Part shown: positions 1-7,019 of the stretch, one piece after another
Numbering within the stretch: the stretch's first letter is position 1
Layout: each line of letters begins with the position of its first letter
Assembly: GCA_027019685.1 (NCBI GenBank)
Contig: JALUWH010000155.1
Location: 1 to 11,895 of the forward strand
Reading direction: 5' to 3'
Origin: Ghiorsea sp.
GTDB taxonomy: Bacteria > Pseudomonadota > Zetaproteobacteria > Mariprofundales > Mariprofundaceae
Length of the DNA: 11,895 nt
Translations under genes and position numbers: made by a program
The notes under the pieces: model-generated
Seen by the model: the letters and a program-made list of their open reading frames with translations, nothing else
The model's database searches: none
Told to the model about the DNA's origin: nothing

Positions 1-143
1 CGCGCTGCAAGCGATATGTCTCTGCTCTGCACATCTACATCCGCTGCCGCACAAAACTTCTGCACAATCGGCAGCAATGAATACGTTGCTAGCATGGGTG
101 CTTCATCGGTTTTGGTATAAATAATGGTATGTTTTGTGCTCAT
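1..143 (-). CDS. icd: Monomeric NADP-dependent isocitrate dehydrogenase, N-terminal fragment
   Basis: The reverse strand encodes 47 residues from an ATG at 143-141 and runs off the left edge of the window. The fragment carries IIYTKTDEAP followed by LATYSLLPI and later RDISLAA, which is the hallmark start of the monomeric (about 740-residue) NADP isocitrate dehydrogenase rather than the dimeric type. The enzyme oxidatively decarboxylates isocitrate to 2-oxoglutarate in the cytoplasm, making NADPH for the TCA cycle. An AAGGA ribosome site lies just upstream of the start. The active-site region is outside the window, so the assignment rests on the N-terminus alone. The next gene is divergent, separated by 107 bases. 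Gene naming varies between species (icd or idh). Confidence 0.9.
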   Translation of the reverse strand, partial: MSTKHTIIYTKTDEAPMLATYSLLPIVQKFCAAADVDVQSRDISLAA

Positions 144-204
144 GAATATGTCCTTATATGAAAAGAGTGGCGGGACTTTAACATTACATGCTTTTTTTTC
201 CATG

Positions 205-236
205 TTGACATAAGAGTGGGTTTTCCATCATATATG
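205..236 (+). promoter_or_regulatory. Candidate promoter of the AT-rich orphan gene
   Basis: A perfect TTGACA -35 hexamer lies at 205-210. The best -10-like sequence is TATATG at 231-236, but the 20-base spacing is longer than ideal; TCATAT at 228-233 has 17-base spacing but matches poorly. Transcription from here would give a very short leader before the ATG at 251. The -35 is seen directly; its function is inferred. Confidence 0.35.
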
Positions 237-250
237 CCTTTGAGGTGAAA

Positions 251-775
251 ATGAAAACTAAGTTAATAGATCACAGAAAAGCTCTAGCTGAAAATGAAAG
301 TGCATATACATTTGAACTTAGACAAGAGAATATAGGGCGCTTAGTTAAAACATTAATACCTCGCTTAAAAAACTCAGGATATAAAGTAACACAGGGGAAA
401 TCCTTTGATGTTCTATCAAAAGTAATTACCCTCCTTTTTGAAGCTCAAGACAATAGACCATTTTTCCATGTTGAAGGAACGGAATTGCCACTCTGCTGGA
501 ATTCACCTAAAGATTGGGATAAAAACTATGTAAAATATGAATGGGGTCACTTAAGGTCTCAAAACCAATCACCCGAAAAAGCATATGAGTTAGAAAACCT
601 AGGCTTATACTCAGCAAGATGTAATCAACACATTCAAACAAGCATGCATATTGAAGAACTTATGGTATATGGTGGTATATTAGCTCAACGTATTAGTAAT
701 GTACTTACTGCTCGTCGAAAACTATTTGAGTCTACTAAATGGAAAGAGCTACTAAAAGAACTCCACAACTCTTGA
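251..775 (+). CDS. AT-rich hypothetical protein, possible HNH-like nuclease fold
   Basis: This encodes a 174-residue soluble protein that I do not firmly recognise. I chose the ATG at 251 over the in-frame GTG at 245 because GAGGT at 242-246 then serves as ribosome site, while the GTG has none. The C-terminal half has the pattern YEWGHLRSQNQ (H100), then ENLGLYSARCNQHIQTS (N116, C124, N125, H127). Its spacing loosely recalls HNH/His-Me nucleases, in which a histidine is followed by an NL...CN segment. The usual paired CxxC zinc knuckles are absent. The C-terminus is basic and helical. There is no signal peptide or membrane segment. Base composition is visibly richer in A and T than the flanking genes, which suggests horizontal acquisition. 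It stands alone between two unrelated genes, with no methylase partner in view. The HNH reading is tentative; an unrelated uncharacterised family is equally possible. Confidence 0.6.
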   Translation: MKTKLIDHRKALAENESAYTFELRQENIGRLVKTLIPRLKNSGYKVTQGKSFDVLSKVITLLFEAQDNRPFFHVEGTELPLCWNSPKDWDKNYVKYEWGHLRSQNQSPEKAYELENLGLYSARCNQHIQTSMHIEELMVYGGILAQRISNVLTARRKLFESTKWKELLKELHNS

Positions 776-811
776 TTAAGGTTAATTAATTCCTTTTGAA
801 ACCTATCCCCC

Positions 812-1560
812 ATGTTTGAACAAGCCCTACTCTTTGCTATCGCTTTGATTGCCAATACATTCTCGTCTTTGGCGGGTGGTGGTGCAGGCTTGATTCAGTT
901 GCCTGCCTTATTGCTGTTGGGCTTGCCGTTTAGCATTGCTTTGGCGACCCATAAATCGCCTCAGTCGCTTTGGGGCTGGGTGCGGTGACCCGATACCTCA
1001 AAGAAGATATATTACAGCGTAGAATCGCTTTGCTGATGTTGGTTTCTGGTTTGCCCGGTGTGGTGATAGGCGGCTTTATCATTGTGCAAATCCCTGATGA
1101 TGTGTCGCGCATCGCTTTGGGTGTGCTAACAATGGCGCTAGGCATCTATTCGGTGTTCAACCCCAAACTGGGCACAGAAAATACACCACAACGTTTGGAT
1201 AAACACGGTTTAGTGTTGGGTGGGGTTGTTTTATTCCTCATTGGCATACTCAATGGCTCGCTGACTTCGGGCACAGGCTTGTTCGTCACCCTATTCCTGA
1301 TTCGTTGGTTTGGTTTGGATTATAAACATGCTGTGGCATACACCTTGGTCATGGTGGGTGTGTTTTGGAATGCAACAGGTGCGATGACCGTAGGTTTATT
1401 GTCTGATATTCAATGGGATTGGCTGATTGCCCTGCTCTTGGGCTCATTTATCGGTGGCTATATCGGCAGCCACCTTGCCATACTCAAAGGCAATACCCTG
1501 ATTAAGCGCAGCTACGAAATCATTACCATTATCATTGGTCTGCAACTATTGTTCGGCTAA
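812..1560 (+). pseudogene. TauE/SafE-family membrane permease, frameshifted
   Basis: Reading from the ATG at 812 gives MFEQALLFAIALIANTFSSL, then an AGGGAGLIQLPALLLLGLPF segment ending SIALATHK, typical of the TauE/SafE (DUF81) permease N-terminus. That frame then stops at 986-988. Frame +1 supplies the expected continuation IASVALGLGAVTRYLKE from base 955 and runs to the stop at 1558-1560. Joining the frames needs one extra base in the AAA run at 953-955, restoring a protein of about 249 residues, normal for the family, with several hydrophobic segments. These permeases are thought to export sulfite, sulfoacetate or similar organic anions across the inner membrane; the substrate here is unknown. 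An annotation starting at TTG 970 would miss the first third of the protein, including the conserved N-terminal motif. The break may be a real mutation or a homopolymer sequencing error. No ribosome site is clear before 812. Confidence 0.8.
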
Positions 1561-1572
1561 GTTGTTGAGATT

Positions 1573-1635
1573 GTCATTCCCGTGAAGACGGAAATCTATA
1601 TCCAAACAATGGATACCCGCCTGCGCGGGTCTGAC
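1573..1635. repeat. Two-hairpin palindromic intergenic repeat, copy 1
   Basis: The element opens with GTCATTCCCG and closes with TGAC. Inside are two stem-loops: TTCCCGT / ACGGAAA around a GAAG loop (1577-1594, one mismatch) and ACCCGC / GCGGGT around a CTGC loop (1615-1630, perfect). It is closely similar to the copy at 6946-7009. This is the GTCATTCCCG-type short palindromic repeat scattered between genes in many proteobacteria, resembling REP or MITE-like elements. Here it lies between the broken permease gene and pepN, and ends 17 bases before the pepN ATG, so it probably lies in the pepN leader if transcription comes from upstream. Confidence 0.85.
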
Positions 1636-1652
1636 GAGAAGAAAGGATACAC

Positions 1653-4244
1653 ATGAACCCAACCATTTATTTAAAAGATTATACCCAACCCAATTTCAAT
1701 GTGCAGCATGTTTCACTATGCTTTGAGCTTGCTCCAGAACGTACGGTGGTGATATCAACGGTACAATATCAGCGCCAGCAAGCAGGTGCGCTTGAGCTTG
1801 ATGGTGACGGCTTAAAGCTGCAAAGCATCCATTTAGACGGCAAAGCTTTAGCCAAGAGCGAATACAGTGTATTTGATAAGGGTTTAAGCATAGCTGATGC
1901 ACCCGACACTTTCACTTTAGAGATTCAAACCATCATCAATCCACAAGCCAATACAGCTTTAGAAGGTTTATACCGTTCATCAGGCAATTATTGCACCCAA
2001 TGCGAAGCCCAAGGCTTTAGACGCATCACTTATTATCAAGACCGACCCGATGTGATGGCACCATTCAGCGTGAAAATCATTGCTGATAAAGCAAGCAACC
2101 CTGTATTGCTATCCAATGGTAACCCTGTGGCTTCAGGTGATTTGGACAATGGTTTGCACTATGCTGAATGGCATGACCCATTCGCCAAACCTTGTTATTT
2201 ATTTGCCCTCGTTGCTGGTGATTTGGCAAAGGTGGAAGATACATTCACCACCCAATCAGGACGCGAAATCACACTACGCATCTACACCGAAGAACATCAT
2301 ATCCATCAATGTGACTTTGCTATGGCATCGCTCAAACGCGCCATGGCTTGGGATGAGCAACGCTTTGCTCTGGAATATGATTTGGACTTGTTCATGATTG
2401 TAGCTGTCGATGACTTCAACATGGGAGCCATGGAAAACAAAGGGCTAAACATCTTTAATTCTCGCCTTGTCTTTGCCAGCCCAGAAACAGCCACAGATGA
2501 TGATTATATTGCCATTGAAGCGGTGATTGGGCATGAATATTTCCATAATTGGACGGGCAATCGGGTAACTTGCCGTGATTGGTTTCAGCTTAGCCTTAAA
2601 GAAGGATTAACCGTATTCCGCGACCAAGAATTTACCGCAGACCATCATGCAAAAGCCGTGAAACGCATTGAAGATGTGCGTTTGTTGCGTGCTCACCAGT
2701 TTGCCGAAGATGCAAGCCCCATGGCGCATCCCATACGCCCTGCTTCCTTTGTGGAAATCAATAATTTCTATACCGTGACCGTGTATGAAAAAGGTGCAGA
2801 AGTGGTGCGCTTGTACCATACCTTGCTTGGTGAAGCTGGGTTTCGTAAAGGTATGGACTTGTATTTTGAACGTCATGATGGACAAGCCGTGACCACAGAA
2901 GACTTTTTAAGCGCCATGGCTGATGCCAACAATCAAGACCTAAGCCAAATGCAAACTTGGTATGAACAAGCGGGTACGCCGCGTTTAAAAGTCTCTTTAG
3001 GCTATGATGAAGCAACGCAAACATGCATTTTAACCTGCGAGCAATCTTGCCCTGACACCCCTGAATCCAAACATAAGAAACCATACCTTGTTCCACTGAA
3101 AATGGCGTTGCTAGACGATAAGGGCAACACTTTAGGTAATGAATCTACCTTATTGATAACAAAGGAAAAACAAAGCTTTACCTTTGACAATATCAGCAGC
3201 CAACCTACCCCATCTTTACTGCGCGATTTTTCTGCACCCGTCATCTTAGCATATGACTATTCAGACAATGATTACGCCTTTTTGATGCAGCAAGATGATA
3301 ATGCATTCAATCGCTGGGCAGCAGCCCAAGCTTTGGCAACCCATACCATCATTTCGTTGGTTGAAGGTGCTAACACCTCAACTTCAATTATAAGCAATGC
3401 ATTCAAAGCTTTAATCGCTGATGAGCATTTAGAACCTGCGCTTAAAGCCGAAGCTTTAAGCTTACCTTCTTTATCCGATATTCAAGAAGCATGGCTAAGC
3501 CAACATGATACCATGAATCCCGTGGCATTGTTTGAAGCCAAAGAAAGCTTAAAACAAGAGCTTGCCCAAGCTTTGCAGGCTGATTTGATGAGCCTGTATC
3601 AAACGATGAGCCAATCCTCAAATGCTAAAGCGGTTGATTTAAGTGATGCAGCCATGCAGCAACGCAAACTACAAAACGTATGCCTATCCTATTTGATAAG
3701 CCTAGGTGGCGACATGCTTGATATTGCATATACACAATTTGAAACAGCCAATAATATGACCAATCAATATGCGGCTTTGGCATTGTTAGCAGACCAAGAT
3801 TGCGCTCAACGCGAGCAAGCTCTCCAAGCTTTTGAAGCACAATGGGCTGATGAAACCAATGTGATGGATAAATGGTTTGGTGTGCAAGCATCATCATCGC
3901 TTCCTAATACGTTAAATCATATCAAAGCATTGATGCAACATCCTAAATTCTCTATGAAAAACCCCAACAAGGTACGCGCTTTGATTGGTGGTTTTGCCAT
4001 GCGCAATCCGCTCAACTTTCATGCTGAAGGTGGTTCAGGTTATCAATTTATCGCAGAGCAAGTCTTGGAACTGGATAAACTAAATCCGCAAATTGCAGCC
4101 CGAATGGTGCGCGCACTGATAGATTGGAAACGCCTAGAACCTATTCGCCAAGCTTTGATGAAAGCCGAGCTACAGCGTATCGCAGATACGCAAGATTTAT
4201 CGGGGGATGTACTTGAAATCGTCAACAAAAGTTTGAATCATTAA
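1653..4244 (+). CDS. pepN: Aminopeptidase N (M1 family zinc metallopeptidase)
   Basis: This 863-residue protein is nearly the same length as E. coli PepN (870). It removes N-terminal amino acids from peptides in the late steps of cytoplasmic protein turnover. The exopeptidase motif GAMEN is at residues 258-262. The zinc site is H294-E295-Y-F-H298 with the third ligand E317 in LKEGLT, and the transition-state tyrosine is probably Y378 in VYEKGAE. The order is an N-terminal beta domain (about 1-185), the thermolysin-like catalytic domain (to about 430), a small beta domain, and a long helical C-terminal domain (about 540-863). There is no signal peptide, in keeping with a cytoplasmic enzyme. 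An AAGGA site at 1643-1647 supports the ATG at 1653. All catalytic residues are present. The downstream propeller gene starts one base after the stop, suggesting co-translation. Confidence 0.97.
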   Translation: MNPTIYLKDYTQPNFNVQHVSLCFELAPERTVVISTVQYQRQQAGALELDGDGLKLQSIHLDGKALAKSEYSVFDKGLSIADAPDTFTLEIQTIINPQANTALEGLYRSSGNYCTQCEAQGFRRITYYQDRPDVMAPFSVKIIADKASNPVLLSNGNPVASGDLDNGLHYAEWHDPFAKPCYLFALVAGDLAKVEDTFTTQSGREITLRIYTEEHHIHQCDFAMASLKRAMAWDEQRFALEYDLDLFMIVAVDDFNMGAMENKGLNIFNSRLVFASPETATDDDYIAIEAVIGHEYFHNWTGNRVTCRDWFQLSLKEGLTVFRDQEFTADHHAKAVKRIEDVRLLRAHQFAEDASPMAHPIRPASFVEINNFYTVTVYEKGAEVVRLYHTLLGEAGFRKGMDLYFERHDGQAVTTEDFLSAMADANNQDLSQMQTWYEQAGTPRLKVSLGYDEATQTCILTCEQSCPDTPESKHKKPYLVPLKMALLDDKGNTLGNESTLLITKEKQSFTFDNISSQPTPSLLRDFSAPVILAYDYSDNDYAFLMQQDDNAFNRWAAAQALATHTIISLVEGANTSTSIISNAFKALIADEHLEPALKAEALSLPSLSDIQEAWLSQHDTMNPVALFEAKESLKQELAQALQADLMSLYQTMSQSSNAKAVDLSDAAMQQRKLQNVCLSYLISLGGDMLDIAYTQFETANNMTNQYAALALLADQDCAQREQALQAFEAQWADETNVMDKWFGVQASSSLPNTLNHIKALMQHPKFSMKNPNKVRALIGGFAMRNPLNFHAEGGSGYQFIAEQVLELDKLNPQIAARMVRALIDWKRLEPIRQALMKAELQRIADTQDLSGDVLEIVNKSLNH

Positions 4245-4245
4245 C

Positions 4246-5244
4246 ATGCGATATTTACTGATTGTGTGGCTTTCTTTGTATGCACAGCCCTGTTTTGCCG
4301 CAGGCTCAGGGCTTGTGTTGCAACAAGGTTGGCAAGAAAACATCATGACTGAATGCGGTAATGATATGCCTGATATGTTACTACTTTCTGCAGATAAACA
4401 ATATCTGTATCAAAGCTGTGAAACCAAGTCTTCCAATATGCAAAATCCATCATTGGCACGGATTCATATTACAACAGGAAAACGCGATATACTTATTCGT
4501 GGCTTGGGCAGAGCCGATGGTATGCGTTTTGCACCCGATGGTTCAATTTGGCTGGGTGAAGAGCAAGCCAATGGTATGATGTGGCATATTCAAGACCCTG
4601 ACAACCTCAAAGCCGAACAGCGTGTCGATAGAGAGCGCCTTAAATCAAGTAGCAAACACATCAAAGCTATATTAAGCGCAGGTATTTTCTCACATGAAGG
4701 CATCACTTTTTCACAAGATGGTAAGTATTTGTATTTAGCCGATGAGTGGAAAGAAGGCTGTTTGTATCGTTTAACGCTAAAAAATGACGTTTTAGCGGTA
4801 TTTCATGCCCAAAAAGGCTGGTTAACCATTAAAAATCCTAAAAATGCCCGTATTGAAGCAGAAAAACTGTATGCAACGCCCTACAATCGCATGGAAGATA
4901 TGGAATTAATGCCTGATGGTACGATTTTGATTGCAGAAACAGGCACAGGAAACATCTTAAAACTCAATGATTTGGACGATAAACCTAATGTTTCAACTTA
5001 TTTACATCACAAAGGTATCGAACACCCTGATAATTTGGAATGGGATGAAAAACGTGGTTGGCTTTGGATAACCGATGATAGTCAACGCTCTGAATTATGG
5101 GTGTATGATGGCCAAAATTTTAAACGCATTGCCTACCATGATATGGCTGAAATCACAGGCTTAGAAAGTGATAACGGTACGATTTACTTCAACCTACAAC
5201 ATCGCCGTTTTGCACCTGACCTAACCTTAAAAATCTTTCAGTGA
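4246..5244 (+). CDS. Secreted beta-propeller protein, SMP-30/DUF839-like
   Basis: This 332-residue protein starts with a signal peptide (MRYLLIVWLSLYAQPCFAA, cleavage near residues 18-20), so it is likely periplasmic or exported. At least five blade-like repeats can be seen: ADGMRFAPDGSIWLGEE (from 90), HEGITFSQDGKYLYLADEW (from 150), MEDMELMPDGTILIAETG (from 216), HPDNLEWDEKRGWLWITDD (from 260) and ITGLESDNGTIYF (from 303). This x-G-x-x-F-x-x-D-G-x-x-Y-x-x-D rhythm is that of calcium-binding propellers such as SMP-30/gluconolactonase or PhoX-like DUF839 proteins. The acidic residues in the repeats could bind a metal, but the substrate is unknown. The ATG follows the pepN stop by one base and has no strong ribosome site of its own, so translation is probably coupled to pepN. 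Its last 18 bases overlap the convergent rluE gene. Confidence 0.75.
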   Translation: MRYLLIVWLSLYAQPCFAAGSGLVLQQGWQENIMTECGNDMPDMLLLSADKQYLYQSCETKSSNMQNPSLARIHITTGKRDILIRGLGRADGMRFAPDGSIWLGEEQANGMMWHIQDPDNLKAEQRVDRERLKSSSKHIKAILSAGIFSHEGITFSQDGKYLYLADEWKEGCLYRLTLKNDVLAVFHAQKGWLTIKNPKNARIEAEKLYATPYNRMEDMELMPDGTILIAETGTGNILKLNDLDDKPNVSTYLHHKGIEHPDNLEWDEKRGWLWITDDSQRSELWVYDGQNFKRIAYHDMAEITGLESDNGTIYFNLQHRRFAPDLTLKIFQ

Positions 5245-5781
5245 TAGGTTGATTTTCGCATATTCACCAACACTTAAACCATCCAGTGTCACATCACCAA
5301 TCGCATACCGAATCAACCTAAGCGTAGGAAACCCTACTGCTGCAGTCATGCGGCGCACTTGCCGATTTTTACCTTCTTTGATGCGTAGCTCTAACCATGA
5401 AGTTGGAATATTGGCACGAAAACGGACAGGCGGATTTCGCTCCCATAAATTTTGCGGCTCATCCATGCGTTTGGCTTTGGCGGGCTTGGTCTTGCCATCT
5501 TTAAGCTTCACGCCTGATTGCAATACCAGTATAGCGTCATCCGTAATATCACCATCGACTTGCACCCAATAGGTTTTTTCCAGCTTATGATTGGGGTGAG
5601 CAATACGATGTTGTAGCTTACCATCGTCTGTAAGCAGCAATAGACCCTCGCTATCCTTATCTAACCGCCCTGCTGCATACACATCTTTAATTTTTATAAA
5701 GTCTGCAAGCGTTTGTTTCCCTTCTTGTGGGCTAAACTGGCATAACACATTGAATGGTTTGTTAAATCGGATGGTGGTCAT
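5227..5781 (-). CDS. rluE: 23S rRNA pseudouridine synthase, RluE type
   Basis: This 184-residue protein belongs to the RsuA/RluB/RluE group. It begins TIRFNKPFNVLCQF, contains the catalytic motif AAGRLDKDSEGLLLLTDDG with nucleophile D41, and has the later signature LRIKEGKNRQVRRMTAAVGF. There is no N-terminal S4 RNA-binding domain, as expected for RluE and unlike RsuA or RluB. In E. coli RluE converts U2457 of 23S rRNA to pseudouridine in the peptidyl transferase region. Target identity here is inferred from the family. No strong ribosome site is visible. It is divergent from the YjbR-like gene with only 46 bases between starts, and its 3' end overlaps the propeller gene tail to tail by 18 bases. 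Confidence 0.9.
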   Translation of the reverse strand: MTTIRFNKPFNVLCQFSPQEGKQTLADFIKIKDVYAAGRLDKDSEGLLLLTDDGKLQHRIAHPNHKLEKTYWVQVDGDITDDAILVLQSGVKLKDGKTKPAKAKRMDEPQNLWERNPPVRFRANIPTSWLELRIKEGKNRQVRRMTAAVGFPTLRLIRYAIGDVTLDGLSVGEYAKINLSLKDF

Positions 5782-5827
5782 GTGCCAATACTAGGCAATT
5801 TGCATAAAATATGGAAAGGTAAGCCTT

Positions 5828-6190
5828 ATGTTATTCCAGCCTAACCCCAAATATGATGCTTATTTACTAGCCAAAAAAGGCGCAGAAAGAAGCTATCCTT
5901 TTGGTGAAGATGTGGCTGTTTATAAGGTGAAAAACAAGATGTTTGCACTGATGGGCAGCATAGGCATCAACCTCAAATGCAACCCCGATGAAGCCATCAT
6001 TTATCGGCAAATGTTTGATGGAGTCACGCCTGCTTATCACATGAACAAAGAGCATTGGAACAGTGTGGGCTTGGATAACGATGTACCTGAAGAGTTAATC
6101 CATAAAATGATTGATGATTCGTATGCGCTGGTTGTGGCTAAGTTGCCCAAAAAAGATAGAGAACGTTTACTTGGAGGCTTTAAAGCATGA
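5828..6190 (+). CDS. MmcQ/YjbR-family protein
   Basis: This 120-residue protein has the MmcQ/YjbR (CyaY-like fold) layout: an early SYPFGEDVAVYKVKNKMFAL strand segment, then NLKCNPDEA, then a VTPAYHMNKEHWNSVGLD core and the closing helix PEELIHKMIDDSYALVVAKL. The family is small, soluble and compact, often labelled DNA-binding on structural grounds; its cellular role is not established. AAGG upstream of ATG 5828 is a fair ribosome site. Its stop overlaps the start of the DUF1499 gene in an ATGA arrangement (6187-6190), so the two are almost certainly co-translated. Confidence 0.88.
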   Translation: MLFQPNPKYDAYLLAKKGAERSYPFGEDVAVYKVKNKMFALMGSIGINLKCNPDEAIIYRQMFDGVTPAYHMNKEHWNSVGLDNDVPEELIHKMIDDSYALVVAKLPKKDRERLLGGFKA

Positions 6191-6636
6191 AAACAGTCTT
6201 ATTTTCAGTGGCTGCATTGGCAGCACTTGGCTTAGTAGTGTACGCAGCAATGGCAGTGATGTCGCAAAAAATGCCTGATAACTTAGGCTTAAAAGATGGG
6301 CAACTCACACCCTGCCCCGAATCACCCAACTGCGTTTGTAGTGAATCACACACGGCAAATGATGCAGAACACTATATCCAAGCCATTCAAGGCAATAAAA
6401 TCACATGGGATAAGCTTAAAAAAGTTCTCATCGCGCAAGGTGGTACAATTGAAAGCGATAATGGTTTATATATGCATGTCACCTTCCGCTCGGCGGTGTT
6501 TCAATATGTCGATGATGTAGAGCTACGCTTGGATGAAGCTAGCAATACCATTCATATCCGCTCTGCATCTCGTATGGGTCGTAAAGACTTTGGTGTAAAC
6601 CGCAAACGCGTGGAAGCCATCAAAAAGGCACTGTAA
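6187..6636 (+). CDS. DUF1499 family protein with N-terminal membrane anchor
   Basis: This 149-residue protein starts with a hydrophobic segment (about residues 4-26) that is either an uncleaved anchor or a signal peptide, so the rest is probably periplasmic. The body has the DUF1499 hallmarks: CPESPNCVCSE near the start of the domain, the strand pair with FRSAVFQYVDDVELRLD, and the C-terminal IHIRSASRMGRKDFGVNRKRVEAI. The biochemical role of the family is unknown. It overlaps the YjbR-like gene by four bases and abuts cutA with no gap, so the three appear to form one operon. Confidence 0.88.
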   Translation: MKTVLFSVAALAALGLVVYAAMAVMSQKMPDNLGLKDGQLTPCPESPNCVCSESHTANDAEHYIQAIQGNKITWDKLKKVLIAQGGTIESDNGLYMHVTFRSAVFQYVDDVELRLDEASNTIHIRSASRMGRKDFGVNRKRVEAIKKAL

Positions 6637-6942
6637 ATGATTATTATACTCACCAGTATCAATGATAAAAGCAAAGCGAAAGCTATCGCACAAGCCTTAG
6701 TGGAAGGCAAACTTGCTGCTTGTGTACAAATATCTGCACAAGGCACGTCCGTTTATCAATGGCAAGGCAAAGTCTGCAAGGATAAAGAGTATTATTTATC
6801 CATAAAAACGAATAAAGCCCATCAAGCAGACGTTATAGCATGGCTAGAAGCCAACCACCCTTACGATACACCCGAAATCATCAGCTTACATGCAAAAGCC
6901 AGCACTGAATATCAGCACTGGCTTCAAAGTGAAATTCGTTAA
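6637..6942 (+). CDS. cutA: CutA divalent-ion tolerance protein
   Basis: This 101-residue protein is a typical short CutA: ILTSINDKSKAKAIAQALVE, then GKLAACVQI with C29, the trimer core strand YYLSIKTN, and the conserved HPYDTPEI at 74-81. CutA forms very stable trimers and is associated with copper and other divalent metal tolerance, although its molecular role is unsettled. The ATG follows the DUF1499 stop directly. An AAGG at 6625-6628, inside the upstream gene, gives good spacing, which fits translational coupling. The palindromic repeat begins four bases after the stop and may end the transcript. Confidence 0.95.
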   Translation: MIIILTSINDKSKAKAIAQALVEGKLAACVQISAQGTSVYQWQGKVCKDKEYYLSIKTNKAHQADVIAWLEANHPYDTPEIISLHAKASTEYQHWLQSEIR

Positions 6943-6945
6943 GTA

Positions 6946-7009
6946 CGTCATTCCCGCGAAGGCGGGAATCTATCTACGTTAATGGATGCCCGTCTCCACG
7001 GGCATGACG
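6946..7009. repeat. Two-hairpin palindromic intergenic repeat, copy 2; possible bidirectional terminator
   Basis: Perfect outer arms CGTCAT / ATGACG flank two perfect stem-loops: TTCCCGC / GCGGGAA around GAAG (6951-6968) and GCCCGT / ACGGGC around CTCC (6988-7003). The element is related to copy 1 at 1573-1635. Loop-closing and outer stem pairs differ between the copies, yet base pairing is kept. It fills nearly the whole gap between the convergent cutA and yjdM genes, so it may serve as a transcript barrier in both directions, though neither side has a clear U tract. Confidence 0.88.
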
Positions 7010-7019
7010 GATGTAAGCC

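Noticed and set aside
160..224. Direct repeat AAGAGTGG at about 163 and 212, as a possible insertion-site duplication beside the AT-rich gene
   Set aside because: Only about eight bases match, both copies lie on the same side of the gene, and no inverted repeats or transposase accompany them.
950..960. Programmed -1 frameshift site in the permease gene
   Set aside because: The sequence CAT AAA TCG is not a slippery heptamer, no stimulatory hairpin is evident, and family members are normally encoded in one frame.
970..1560. Intact 196-residue permease starting at TTG 970
   Set aside because: The family N-terminus is encoded just upstream in another frame, so this start is an artefact of the frameshift.
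1573..1635. Simple rho-independent terminator for the permease gene
   Set aside because: It has two hairpins and no U tract, and it matches a second copy elsewhere, so it is better described as a repeat, though it may still affect transcription.
2607..3096. Reverse-strand frames of 92 and 112 residues inside pepN
   Set aside because: They lie antisense to the conserved PepN catalytic region and show no protein-family signal or ribosome site.
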